Of a DNA stretch of 64,000 nucleotides, positions 1 to 10,555 are shown piece by piece. This DNA comes from Immersiella caudata. Its lineage: Eukaryota > Ascomycota > Sordariomycetes > Sordariales > Lasiosphaeriaceae. A model generated the notes under the pieces. The model did not search any database and was not told the origin of the DNA. It was given only the letters and a program-made list of their open reading frames with translations. Positions within the stretch are counted from its first letter, which is position 1; every line of letters starts with the position of its first letter. Made by a program: the position numbers and the translations under genes. The stretch spans positions 1,922,001 to 1,986,000 of the forward strand of contig JAULSU010000006.1 of NCBI GenBank assembly GCA_030512335.1, in the 5' to 3' direction.

Positions 1-658
1 GACTAATTCCCGGGCCACATTAGCACTTGCCGGAACGATATCTCCTGTTGTAAGACTCACGCGACTGCATTGTCCCCCTCATACCACTGGGCTGCACTGT
101 CGTAGCAGTCCAGCGCACGCTTTCTGTCCCCAATCTCCTCAAGCAGTTCTCCCTGAGCCTCCTTGTGCGAGGCCGCTCTTCGGAAATTTCCCTTCGACGT
201 ATATTGCCTGATGGCCGACTCGAGGCAGCGCACGGCGTCTTCCGGGCTATCTTTTCGGTACACCTTGAAGGCATCGATCATGATATTGGCGGCATCATCG
301 GGCTCATTCAACTTGTCGCGATGGATGCTAGCAGCCTTCTCGAAGGCCGCACCCGCCTCTTTGTCTATGTGCCGTAGGCGTCAGCACTGCTGATCAGGGA
401 TCACGGACCCTGCCAAGCTCCACATACTGTGCTTCTCAAGCTTGAAGGCATTGCCAGCTTGCACGTAAAGATCAGCTGCAGATTGGTATTTATCCTCCTT
501 GCCGCTGCTGAAGAAGCTGAAGCCACCACCGACGCTCGCAAGTGTCTTGTCGGCCTAAACCTCTGAATATCAGCGCAATGTGTCAAAGTGAGGGGCATAT
601 GTACGTGGCGGGGGTAGCCCCAGACCTTCTGAACGAGAGCGCGCGGGTCCAGCGCCAT
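1..658 (-). CDS. sec17: Alpha-SNAP, vesicle fusion protein Sec17 (3' end beyond window)
   Basis: Adaptor that recruits the AAA ATPase Sec18/NSF to SNARE complexes and drives their disassembly after membrane fusion. Exons read on the minus strand are 658-626, 554-428, 364-61 and the first two bases of a fourth at 2-1; introns are 625-555, 427-365 and 60-3. The start (MALDPRALVQ) is the family N-terminus. The spliced protein then runs through the FSFF membrane-contact loop (residues about 22-25), the AADLYVQAGNAFKLEK helix, and TPR-like helices including NEPDDAANIMIDAFKVY and YEGDNAVALA. About 155 of the usual 290 or so residues are present; the rest lies off the left edge. The last intron has a TGCTAAT branch site and TTAG acceptor just inside the window. 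Identity is secure; only the partial fourth exon is tentative. Confidence 0.95.
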
Positions 659-1002
659 AATGTTTGTAATTCCAAGATCTTTGCGAAGCTTCGTAGGACG
701 TGAATTCCTGATTGCAAGAACACAACTTTGTTTTATGGTGTCGTGACAGTTCGAAACTGTAGCCCGTCGCTGGCCTGAATAAGGCGAAGCAAGAGTGGGG
801 GCTCAACCTGGGGCGCCTTGCGCGTATGACGCCAGTGAAAGCCACCGTAACACTTCCTGCCTCAGGTTCTCAAGAACTGAGTGCGACCGCCAAGGAGCCA
901 TCCCCAAAACGGCTAGTCCAGCACATCAACATCTAGTTTCTCCAAGGAGACATAATTCATACATCCGAGATCAAAAAAAGGCGCGCTCACATCACCACCA
1001 AA
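659..1002. other. Divergent promoter region, sec17 / gatC-like
   Basis: 344 bp between the start codons of two divergently transcribed genes. It must hold both promoters and leaders. I see no TATA box or other recognisable element. Confidence 0.5.
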
Positions 1003-1521
1003 ATGTCCAGAGCAATACCTACCACCGCCCGCAACAGCTACCGCCACATCTCCCAACTTCTCTCCAAACCAGCATGGTCCGTCCGAGCGCTCCTACCCTC
1101 CGAGCCAAGTAGCACACCCACAATCACTCCAAAACAGTTACATCACCTTCTGCGCCTCTCCGCCCTCCCTCAACCATCCTCGCCCGCTGCCGAGGCCTCC
1201 ATGATCGCAACGCTCGAATCCCAGCTCCACTTCGTGCGCGCAATCCAGCAAGTAGATACCACCGGCGTAGAGCCGTTGCGTTCTATCCGTGACGAAACCG
1301 CAGCTGGGTCAGAGGATGCAACTATCAGCGTGGATAGCTTGAAAGACGCGCTGGAAAATGAAGAGACATGGGGCCACTGTCAAAGACCACGGCGTAGGCG
1401 GGATGCTCCTGTTGATACGGCCGGTATCGAAGACTGGGATGTTCTCACGACCGCGTCGCAAAAAGTTGGGAGATACTTTGTTGTGAAAAGTGCAAAAGGG
1501 GCGGGAACGCCAGAGTCATGA
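1003..1521 (+). CDS. GatC-like subunit of mitochondrial glutamyl-tRNA(Gln) amidotransferase
   Basis: Single-exon gene of 172 residues. The first 30 residues are Arg/Ser/Ala-rich without acidic residues, which suits a mitochondrial targeting sequence. Residues about 42-95 match the GatC helical pattern: LHHLLRLSALP, then a helix ending in FVRAIQQVDTTGVEP, the family signature in which the Asp before the Gly-Val-Glu-Pro turn is conserved. In the GatCAB complex this small subunit holds GatA and GatB together while Glu-tRNA(Gln) is amidated to Gln-tRNA(Gln). The C-terminal half (ETWGHCQ.., IEDWDVL..) is typical of fungal versions and not of bacterial GatC. ATG context (CAAAATGTC) is good. Saccharomyces uses GatF instead, so the role in this fungus is inferred from the domain alone. 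Confidence 0.75.
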   Translation: MSRAIPTTARNSYRHISQLLSKPAWSVRALLPSEPSSTPTITPKQLHHLLRLSALPQPSSPAAEASMIATLESQLHFVRAIQQVDTTGVEPLRSIRDETAAGSEDATISVDSLKDALENEETWGHCQRPRRRRDAPVDTAGIEDWDVLTTASQKVGRYFVVKSAKGAGTPES

Positions 1522-1920
1522 TTAGAAGCGCAAGAATTGGAATTGAGAAAAAGATGTGCTGCGTTGCAGTTGAATGGGACCAGAGATAGAGCCAAGTCAC
1601 GGTTGGCAGTGCTCATCCCTAAGGGTTGCCAAACCCGGGATTGCTGGTCACTTGGGGATCATCACCACATGCTCTGCGAACGAACTACATGTAAGAAATC
1701 CCTTGCTCTATGCTATCTCATGATGGTCTTATGCCCAACTGGCTTAGTGAGACTCCAATCGATCGCTAATCCTACAGCAGACGGGATAAAATGCCTTCGT
1801 ATTGGCCACATGAAACTACTGTTGGCTCCGAATCCAGGAATCCCTCCCAATGCGCCTCATACTCGTCGTGTGTAAACATCCTCATCAGCGTGTTGCCGGG
1901 TAGGTTCCGGACGCCTGTGC
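1522..1920. other. Convergent intergenic region
   Basis: 399 bp between the stop codons of the gatC-like gene and the DUF726 hydrolase. It should contain both 3' UTRs; nothing else is recognisable. Confidence 0.5.
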
Positions 1921-4290
1921 CTATCGTTTGGCCTTCATCTTACCCTTGGTCTTGCGAGTTCTGATGGCCTCTTGCTCGGTCTTACGCTCGGTATTCTGTT
2001 CCCACACCTTGGCCTCGATGCCGAGCTCCACCGCATCTCGTCTTCTCTCCCGCTCCCGGTTCTTCTCCTCCACCTTGGCAAGCGCTGCCTCGTCCTCACT
2101 GACCTTTTGGATGTCGATGTCCTCCCAGCCAATGTGCTTCAGGATGCTGCCCACGAGATGCTGGTATCGGAGGTGGCCGCTGACCTTAGCAGAAACGTCC
2201 ACGTTCTCAACACCATCAATTCCTTCGATTTTCTGCAGCCCTGCCACACCAAACTGAATGCTGCTGGTGCGGTAGAGGAACCCCAGGATGTAGTCGTTCT
2301 CCGAATATACGTTGACGAGCCGACCAGACACGACGCTCTTCATCGCGCACCACGTCGCCGCATTCGCCGGGGCGGGGGTTCCCATCAACACCACATTCTC
2401 GACCAGACTGAAGACGCGCCTCTCGGCCAAGATCATCAGGCAGACGTAAATCGCGCGAGCACCGAGGCTGTAGCCGATTAGCGAAACTCCCCGCTCTCCT
2501 TGAGCCTTGCTCATGATAATATCAGCGAGCACCGCGCCTGTCTTGTCGGCCCGAACCATTCCTATGCTCCAGGGGTTGTCGATGATTTTGCTGATCTTGA
2601 GAAGGCTGAGGGGCCAAAGGCCTTGAGACAGGGTCGCAAAAACTGGGCCACGCTTGTCAGTGGATGGCACATTCTGCTGGGGTGCATTTGAGTGGCGCTC
2701 ACTCGTTCGAGCAATGATTTCCTTCTTCGCCATAGACCAAGCCGCACTCTTGACAACAGTCTCGAGAGCGTTGCCCATCTTCATGAGAGGGTCAAGCTCC
2801 CAACGGACAGCGTACATCTCGCTCTGCTCACCGAGCGCATGCCAAGGGCCGGCGACGTCAGTCTCGGAAGTTAGCCATCCACTAATGGCCAAGACGACTC
2901 GGAACCGTCGGTTCTCGGGACAGATCTTGCCAATCTCGGAATCTTCGCCAATGGAGCCGCGGAGAGGGATAAAGGCGAAGTCCTGGATGTCCTTGGTGTA
3001 CTGTTCCATCGCCTTTCCGGTGGCCCTCGCGCCGTAGATGCCGAAGATGGAACCAACTAGCAAACCGCTTTCAGCCATTGTTCCCAGCAGACCCGCGGTG
3101 GCCGCCGACCCGATACTGACGCCTCCAAAGACTGAACCAATTCCTGCAGCAGCCAGGGGAGCAGCAAGACCACCGGTCGCGCCCACTAGGGCAGCGCCGG
3201 CAGCGCCCGCTATGGCGACCTTCCACTTCCTGGCTGACTTGCCTTCCTCGGCTTTCTTTTGCATCAGTTCGTCGGCCGAAATATCCTTGATGGCAAGGGC
3301 TAAGCTCTTGGCCACTCGCACCTCGTCTTCGGCCAACATTCGCATCGGGAGGAGTAGGGACGAGGTGACGTGCAGCAGCAGAACTCGAGAGTATGCGCTG
3401 TAATGCTCGAGCGAAATAAACAACAAGATTAGTGAGTGGAGCAGCAGCGCCCGTCTCTCGGCCGACATGGAGGATAGCGGCGTCGGAATGGGAGGGTAGA
3501 GGCGCGTCAAAAGCTGGTCGGCTTCCACGGAAAAGGTCCTCGACTCTTTTCTGGTGTCAGTGCCGTTGGGGTTGTTGGAGGACGAGCCGCCGAGGGCCTC
3601 TTTCTTCTTACCTCGCTGCTGTTTGCCGCGATTGAACCCTCGGCCTCTTCCGACACTCCCGTACGACGATGAGCCCCCCTGAGGCTCGTTCGTTCTCTTT
3701 ACAGAGATGTCGCCGACTCGCTTGTGGATGGCCGCTTGCCATTTCCTGAAATGCAGAAGGACTTCCTTCTTCAGCTCCTGCAGTCGAGGGGCTTCGTCAT
3801 GCTCCGCGGTCGGGCTGGAGGGATCAGCAGCCGGTGCGTGACCGGTAGTGGCCGCGGTTGCAGGTCGGGAACCATGACGCTTCACGTTCTCCTTTTGGTT
3901 GGTACCCTGGGTGGCGAATTGGGCCTCAGGTCGCTTATGCGGTGCGACCAGGCTGAGATCTCGGAGGCTGGCCGGAAGCCGGGCCCAATGGCTGCTGCGA
4001 CAAGGGGGGTTGCTGTCGTTGAGAGTAGAGTCGAAAACCAAGTTAATATGCTGATGCATGGTATCAGTGCTCTTGCAAATCAACGAGACCAGCTCGATCT
4101 TGTCGCCCGGAGTCAACAAGGAGCTCAAGTCCACATCCCGCTTGGGGGTGTTGGGCCTCGGCCTGGAAGGCATATCTGCAGGGCCGTCGCTAGGTGCTGC
4201 TGGTTGTTTCGATGAAGATGCTTCTGCGGTGTTCGGAATATTGGCAGGTTGTCCGTCCTGCGGAGGCGCGGGCTCTTTTTGCTCGTCCAT
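1921..4290 (-). CDS. DUF726 alpha/beta-hydrolase (TMCO4/Mil1-like lipase family)
   Basis: Intron-free gene of 789 residues from the ATG at 4290 (MDEQKEP). The frame stays open to 4560, but the upstream part is basic, low-complexity and ends in a leader-like stretch, so I use 4290. The N-terminal 190 residues are Pro/Ser-rich and disordered, followed by an Arg-Gly-rich patch. A Gly/Ala-rich hydrophobic hairpin (VAIAGAAGAALVGATGG and following) probably inserts in membrane. The catalytic core has the nucleophile elbow G606-Y-S608-L-G610, then NVVLMGTPAPAN, SENDYIL and VSGHLRYQ, which could supply the acid and histidine. The C-terminal 60 residues are a charged helix. Yeast Mil1 of this family binds clathrin adaptors and acts in lipid homeostasis; substrate here is unknown. 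The family call is firm, the exact role is not. Confidence 0.85.
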   Translation of the reverse strand: MDEQKEPAPPQDGQPANIPNTAEASSSKQPAAPSDGPADMPSRPRPNTPKRDVDLSSLLTPGDKIELVSLICKSTDTMHQHINLVFDSTLNDSNPPCRSSHWARLPASLRDLSLVAPHKRPEAQFATQGTNQKENVKRHGSRPATAATTGHAPAADPSSPTAEHDEAPRLQELKKEVLLHFRKWQAAIHKRVGDISVKRTNEPQGGSSSYGSVGRGRGFNRGKQQRGKKKEALGGSSSNNPNGTDTRKESRTFSVEADQLLTRLYPPIPTPLSSMSAERRALLLHSLILLFISLEHYSAYSRVLLLHVTSSLLLPMRMLAEDEVRVAKSLALAIKDISADELMQKKAEEGKSARKWKVAIAGAAGAALVGATGGLAAPLAAAGIGSVFGGVSIGSAATAGLLGTMAESGLLVGSIFGIYGARATGKAMEQYTKDIQDFAFIPLRGSIGEDSEIGKICPENRRFRVVLAISGWLTSETDVAGPWHALGEQSEMYAVRWELDPLMKMGNALETVVKSAAWSMAKKEIIARTSERHSNAPQQNVPSTDKRGPVFATLSQGLWPLSLLKISKIIDNPWSIGMVRADKTGAVLADIIMSKAQGERGVSLIGYSLGARAIYVCLMILAERRVFSLVENVVLMGTPAPANAATWCAMKSVVSGRLVNVYSENDYILGFLYRTSSIQFGVAGLQKIEGIDGVENVDVSAKVSGHLRYQHLVGSILKHIGWEDIDIQKVSEDEAALAKVEEKNRERERRRDAVELGIEAKVWEQNTERKTEQEAIRTRKTKGKMKAKR

Positions 4291-5399
4291 GTTGAGCGAG
4301 ATGGGACACGTGTGATCAGCTCTTTCCACGTTGACGATCGGGACCGAGGCGAGCGGTGTAGCGAGCTGAATTCCTACACGAGGAAGTCGCGATGGTCGTG
4401 GGCAGCAAGGCACGCGGCGAAGAGGGGGGAAGAGCGGAGCAGGTTGCTGGAGCAGCTTCCAGGACGGCGAAGTCGGCCCTTTCAGTCTGGACGCAGTTGT
4501 CTGTACGGAGACGGCAAATGTATTTCTGCGACACCAATAAGAATCCCGGCTTGTTTGCAAGCCCTCCGTTTGCTCGCTGCTGTGCGATGAGGCTAGGTAC
4601 TTCTGCTCCGTTTGACGTCACCTCACCAATAGGTCGTTGAGGTTGGGACGGGGCAGGGGTGTTTCGCTTTGGTGCAAGTGGAAGAGTTGTGCTCGTGGAA
4701 TATCCTGGGTTGTTCGGGCCCGGGTGATTTTTTGCACTGGAAATCGCCGAGGCCTTCGCCAGCGTGGGCTAGGGGGCTTGACGGATTATTGCTCATTTGT
4801 TTTCTCAACATTGGATTCACCAGACCAGTCAGTGCCTACAGGTCTCTTTATAATTCTGTCCCATGTTCGCTGCCACTTGAACCCCACCGGGTCTTGAGCT
4901 TTGAATTCTACCAGTTCTATGGGTACATGCATGTTCATCTGTAGTCATCCGGGCCGCTCCGTCGCGATTTACAACCTGTTGTTTCGCCAGCCGATGCGAT
5001 CTTTATGTCCCGTTTGTCAGCTTTCAGGGTCCGCTTCAGCCGCAACGAACCCTTGCAAGTGGCGTTCTGGGGGATCATCCTCCCCCACTCTCAAGGCTGG
5101 CATGACGTGGGGTCATTCGACCTCAAAACCTTCCAGGTTCACACCACCACCATCGAAAAGCCTCCTCGACACCGGTCTCGCCCTACTACAACACCGCATA
5201 GGCCAAGTGTGATTTCTCCCGCCACAGGGTTTGTCGCTTACCACATACCCTGCCTCTTATTCTTCCCGAGCGGGTTCCTAGACACCGGCTGGATCTTCTA
5301 CGGCAAACCGCCTGATCCCATCGGGTTCTAAAAGTCAACAACACATCCATCATCCAGGACTCGAGTTCTTCAACAGCGCCAGCAGAGCAGATCGCAGTC
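4291..5399. other. Divergent promoter region, DUF726 hydrolase / ypi1
   Basis: 1.1 kb between divergent start codons. Open frames exist here (for example 5005-5331) but none has a recognisable domain or plausible splice structure. I see no clear TATA element. Confidence 0.4.
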
Positions 5400-6015
5400 A
5401 TGACGTCTATAGCCCCTCAGCAACGACAAGCGCAGCCGCAACAGACGACTGGCGGCCAGACTCAGACCAACACCCAGCCAGCGACTCAACAGACCCAAAC
5501 GAGAGCACAAGCAATCCTCCGACTGCGCGGTGCGAGCGCCTCAAATGGAAGGTCAGTGCAATGGCGAGAGGATGTAGTAGACAACGAAGGGCTAGGCCGA
5601 AAGAGCTCCAAGGGTAAGTCCCCTCAACGCATTGGCAGCTACCAACGCCCAGATCAGTACCCCCCTGACATTATCCCCACGAATAGTCTGCTGCATCTAC
5701 CATCGCCCCAGGGCAGTTGGCGAATCCAGCGATGAGTCTTCTTCAGACTCTAGCTCCTCATCCGACTCTGACTCCGACTACGAAGGCGCTCGACCGAGTA
5801 AGAAGATGGGGGAGGACAAGGGGAAAAAAACCAGCCACGATCACGATCACGACTGTAGCGACCACAGCCACGGGAATCGTCACGGGCGAAGCAGGAGAGA
5901 TGGAAATGGCAAGTCGAGACGGCGGCGACCAAGTCCCAACGCATATGAGAAAATGCCGAAAAATAAACCAAGAGACGATGGGCCAAGTAACGGCAAAGCC
6001 CCGGCAGCGCAGTAG
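5400..6015 (+). CDS. ypi1: Type 1 phosphatase regulator Ypi1 (inhibitor-3 / PPP1R11 family)
   Basis: Two exons, 5400-5613 and 5687-6015, give 180 residues. Ypi1/inhibitor-3 is a small disordered protein that binds the PP1 catalytic subunit (Glc7) in the nucleus, together with Sds22, and affects its maturation and activity. The sequence has a Gln/Thr-rich N-terminus, the LRLRG box (about 40-44), the PP1-docking segment RSVQWREDVVDNEGLGRKSSK (from residue 51, an RVxF-type motif with Trp in the aromatic position), and, exactly across the splice junction, the family signature KVCCIYHRPR (from K71). The C-terminal 90 residues are Ser/Asp-rich and then His/Arg/Lys-rich, as in other fungi. The intron (GTAAGT..AATAG, 73 nt) is fixed by the conserved motif it interrupts. 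Confidence 0.95.
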
Positions 6016-6999
6016 GGTGACGAGATGTGGAGTTGGGTGTTACGAAGCATTATAACCGTTAAGCCATGCATCACCAGCGAGAGCCTCTTCAATTTGGCGG
6101 TTGAGTGTGTGACCTTGGGTCAGTTCATCTTAGACCCGATTAGGAAATTGCAGAGTTATATGTCAGGGGATTAATATATCCGCCATCAAAATCGGCACCA
6201 TCTTGAAGTCCACCCATGTGCACTTCGGTTTGCTTAGTCCAATGATTGACCGCATTCCATGTTTTCTGAGATCCTTGAGCGAGAGAACACATCTCGGTTC
6301 ATATTTGTGATCACCAAGGTTCGCCAACCTCAGCATCTCGTTAACTTCCTCCACTTGCCCCTCCTCTTCACCTCTCACTAAGGTCTCGGAGACACCCATA
6401 TTCTGAAAGACTCCGCCTCAAATGATGCCTACTCGCTGAAGCCTATCCGCTTCGACCAACAGTCTGTACACCTCATCAACATCCAACCGCCCCCATTTTT
6501 ATCCCCCCTTAGAAACGGGCTCCAGACGGTAACCGCCTCCCACCTATGTGTATATGCTCACCTCGCCATACTGGCAGATCTCTAAGCACAACGGGACCCC
6601 ACGCTCCTCCGCTGCCTCCTTCCTCTCTCATCGAGCAAGCCGAGATCGCCGCGGCGACAATGTCAACAAACAGCCCAACGAAAAACAAACCATGCCACGC
6701 AGCACTGCCAAACTGAAAAAGCAAAAACCCCAGAGCCAAACTAGCACGTTCCATCCATTTTTGTATGTCAATCCCCCTTCACTCCCCCATGCACCGTACC
6801 CACCCAAACCTAACCCATACGCGCCAGGAAAAAGGGGTCCTGGAAGCAAAAAATGACATGGAAAGCGAAGAGATTACAATGCAGCTATATCGTACATGAT
6901 TACAAACTCCAACTTCAGTCACTTAGCTCGCTGGTCTTTTCCTTCGCCGCGCCAAATTTACTCAAACGACATGATCCTGCCTCGATACGCCAACTTTGT
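6016..6999. other. Convergent intergenic region
   Basis: 984 bp between the stops of ypi1 and the DENN gene, so mainly 3' UTRs. A 78-codon frame at 6163-6399 (-) starts with ATG but has no recognisable domain. Nothing else stands out. Confidence 0.4.
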
Positions 7000-9900
7000 T
7001 CATAAGGGTGGTTGATAATCCTGGGGTGGCCCGAGCATACTAGGCACTTGCTTCCTCGTTACGCCCCTCACGCGACCTGGTTCCAGGCGTGGGACGCCCT
7101 GGATGGCACGCGGTTCTCTCATCAATGATGGGTCGAGCCTCGCGGGTACTCTGGTGACGACTGAGCGGTAGTCGCCCGCAAACTTGGCGGACGGTACTGG
7201 AACTGATGCAGTTCGCCAGAGGTGGTCTGTCGTGTCGCTCAAGTAAGTCGGGATCTTGGCCGGCCTCGACGGCGGAGTGAAGCCTGTCGAAGCACCATGA
7301 GACGCCCTAATGGTGGAGAGCCGTGAGAGCCCAACCGACAACTGTGGACGGCCACGGGCCTTCTTCGCCAGGATGACTTCGTCAAAGAGGCGGATGGAAG
7401 CGTGGGACGGTAAGTGTCTCTCGCGCTCATGGATAAATTCATTGAAAGCTAATGGGTGTCGTGTCAGTCATCGGCCCAGAGGGGTTGAGGGGTACGACTT
7501 ACCTTGCGTCTCGCGCATCATCTTGGCGTACTCCTGTTGGTCGAAGGGCAAGCTTTTAATAAACCCGTCCATATCAAAAGCGTACAACTGCCCGTTGGCT
7601 TTCTGTTCCTTAGTCGGTCGGCCAAGATGTTTTCGGTAGGTGTACAGGAGACTAGCCAAGCACCGGACGAACGCCGCGCGAACTCGATCAGGGTGGAATG
7701 CTTCGGGGCACACCAACGAGACAAAGCCGAGGCAACGATTATGCGCAAGACAACCGCACCCGTTGCACTTGTACAGGCCGTCGCCCTCTGATTTATCGTC
7801 ACACACCGTGCAGACAGTTGCTGTCTCCTCAGGGGTCCAGTCAAAGCAATGGCCCTCTACCCACACGGTGCTTTCTGTGTTTCTAACAGGCTGGATCAGC
7901 ATGTTGGGCATGATGGTCGAAGCGGCGATGGTAGACTGTGCATATGTAGAGGGTGCATATCCGCCAAAAGAGGACTGGGAATCGATCGAGATGGCCGAAA
8001 TCGAGAGGTTCTGGGCATGCCCGTTAAGAAACGGCAAGCTGGGCCTGTGGAGTGGAGGATGCTTTTCGACGCCAAACGACGAGCTTCGCCTGGACTTCTC
8101 ATCGAAATGTCCAGAACGCTTCTCTCTCAGGGTCTGCGCAAATCCAGAGTCACTTCGCGATACAGGGGTAGTGGGCATTGGGGGGAAGTTCATTGAGATC
8201 GGCGACACCGAGGACGGCGGACTCCCCTTCCCGGATTTTCCCGTTGGTGGCCGATCCGCCTTCGTATGATCCAGTTTGGCCTGGGAAAAGGCGTTGAATA
8301 ATGGGGCCCGAACAGCATCTGCCGAGTCGGGCTCTCCGAATGTCGAGGAGTTTTGTGTCACCCATTTCCCCAGGAAACTTGGAGGTGTGCTGGGGTTGAA
8401 GAGTGATTCGTTCTCGGCCGAGAATGCGTCGTACGGGAACGACTCCATCGCGTATGGAGGCGCACCAGCTGCGACACCGTACCGTAGCCGGTGGGGGGCT
8501 GCCACTTGCAAGAGAGAGAGAAGCTTTCGCCGGTGCTGGCGTGGCAAGCTGACGGGCTGGGATGAGGCGTCAACCGTGTCCTTGTCAAGATCCACTAGTA
8601 CATAGTCGTCATCTGGGAGCTCGATATTCTCGTACCGTCTCTCGATGCCGACGATGTAGGGGCAAGGTGCCTCAACAATGGCGAGGAGCCGGGCAGGAAG
8701 AACAGGTACGAATACGCTCGCCCACTTCAGAGGATACAGAAGATTGACGAGCGCGTGGCACGCCAAGTGCAGCATGCCCGTGTGGGAGGACAGAAAAATA
8801 ATCCGCGACTCCGACAAGGCGTACTCGAACAGCAGCACAATGTTTTCCAGTGACAGGCATCTGAAGAGGGCATAAATGTCGATGTTTCGGGACCCGGGAA
8901 GCTCGTTCGCCGCCTCCTTACGCGCATACAGTCGGAGCTCGCGGACGCCTAACTCGACTTGTGTCAGGGACCCAAGAGGGCTGAAGGCCTCAGTGCACAG
9001 GTTCACGACGTAGCGCTCTAGGGGCTGCCAGCGTCCGACCTTGGGCGAGCTTGGCGGCACCCTCAAGATAGCACCATCCGTCATCGGCACAACAATCGCC
9101 CTGAGCCATTCTTTCCAGAAAGTCATCCTTGTGACATCTCGGCCCAGTATTCCAAATGCCCTCGGAGTCCAGAGCCCGGTTTCGCCAGCTGTCAGGCCGT
9201 CGATTTTGGAAGCAGCCCCGTGTCTCAGTGGCCTGAGCATTTCGGTCATGAGGCTGATCTTCTCCTCGACCGCACTGATTTGATCATCCAGCGTTTCGCG
9301 GGCTGGCAGTCCAGACGGGATTGTGGGGAGCTTTGCGAGCAATTGCGACAGGTGGGCACGCTCAGCGGCCAAGCGCACCCCTAAACTGGCAGCAAGCTCT
9401 CTTTCCTCGTTGCTCATGTGTCTTTGCCGCCAAAGCTCGCATCTCTTCTCGACTTCTTCAGCGAGATCTGCGTGTAGGGCCGTCCATACAATGATGGTGA
9501 TGCCGTATATCTTGGCACCGTCCTCGGTGGTCATGGTGAACCCGTGCCAAGTTGACCGTGGACGGTCATCAGACGACACAATCTGGATGTCGTTGGGAAA
9601 GGCGAACATAGGTACGTAATCTGGGAACTTGCCTCTCCTAGCGAGCTCGTCCGCGGGTGCGTCGCGTTGGGGATACCGGTCCAGCAATACAGGCTCGAAG
9701 CGCCTCTTCAGAGGGTGCATCTCGGGATCCATGTTGAGTGGCTCAGGCTGCGGTATAACCGAATTGTAACTGCTGAGACGCCTCGATGTTCGAATAGATG
9801 CTGCAAGGGACGAATCAATACACGAAGACGAGGGGCAGAGCTTCAGACTCACCTGGCTTCGGCGCCGTGGGCTGTTTCCTAACGCTGCTCATGTCCCTGA

Positions 9901-10555
9901 AGCTCATTTTGCGGCGGATGCTGCCCCGAATACTCTTCATTAACGGGCTCATTCTCCCGCTTTGGTCACCCTCCTCTGCCACCTTAAGCTTTTCGGTTCT
10001 GGGATTGACCATCGGGGGCCTTGACTGAGTTTTTGCGCCGGCGCTGAACGTCAGGTCATCCAAGAAGTTCTCTCGCTCAGCAGCAAACTTGAGGAGCGCC
10101 TTGTCGAAGTCGAAATCAGGCATACCGTCAGGGCCGATACCGAGACCGAGCCCATAGAGCCCGGCGTTGCCGTTCACGCCATTGGCGCCCCCATTGGCGT
10201 TGGGAGGCGGTATGGGCCGTATGGTTGCGCTACTTCGGTTGCTCTTGGTATTTCCCTCCAAGTCCTCCGCAGCACGGGCGTCACCCGAAATAGTTGGCGC
10301 GATCGAGAGCTTTGATATGGTCGAGAGCCGGTTCGCCGAGTTCTGGCGGGAGTGTCTAGCCTTCGCACGAGAGGAAGACACGATTGTTGACGTCTCCGCC
10401 TCTTCCCCCTCCTCGCCATCCTCGGCAATTATGTCGTCGATCGGTGCGGAGACCGGGGCCGGGGCCGGGGCCGGGCCGGGGAAGTCATCGTAGGCGATGT
10501 TCTCGACGCCGGCAATCCAAAAGTAGTCGGCGAGCGGCGCAGAGGCGTTGTCCAT
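7000..10555 (-). CDS. DENN-domain protein with C1 zinc finger, probable Rab guanine-nucleotide exchange factor
   Basis: Three exons, 10555-9853, 9800-7503 and 7448-7000, give 1149 residues. The start MDNASAPLADYFWIAG is chosen because LADYFWIAGVE is the usual fungal N-terminus and an in-frame stop lies about 40 nt upstream. Residues about 35-270 are low complexity. Then come uDENN (about 280-345), the cDENN core (about 480-680, with SESRIIFLSSHTGMLHLACH and PCPYIVGIERR), a Ser/Pro linker, a C1-type zinc finger (H885 then C-x2-C, C-x2-C, H, C and C to about 930) and dDENN (about 940-1030, VRAAFVRCLASLLYTY..QAFNEFIHER), which spans the last intron. DENN modules activate Rab GTPases in membrane traffic; the Rab partner cannot be read from sequence. 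The intron phases close exactly (3450 nt). Confidence 0.9.
9801..9852 (-). other. Intron 1 of the DENN gene
   Basis: GTGAGT donor and TTGCAG acceptor, 52 nt. A nearer AG, in CATCGAG, would break the reading frame, which decides the acceptor. Confidence 0.8.

Noticed and set aside
4290..4560. N-terminal extension of the DUF726 hydrolase to 4560
   Set aside because: The extra 90 residues are Pro/Arg/Ser-rich, unlike the family, and MDEQKEP at 4290 is a natural start.
6163..6399. 78-codon ATG-started frame on the minus strand between ypi1 and the DENN gene
   Set aside because: No domain, no fungal codon preference, and it lies where two 3' UTRs converge.
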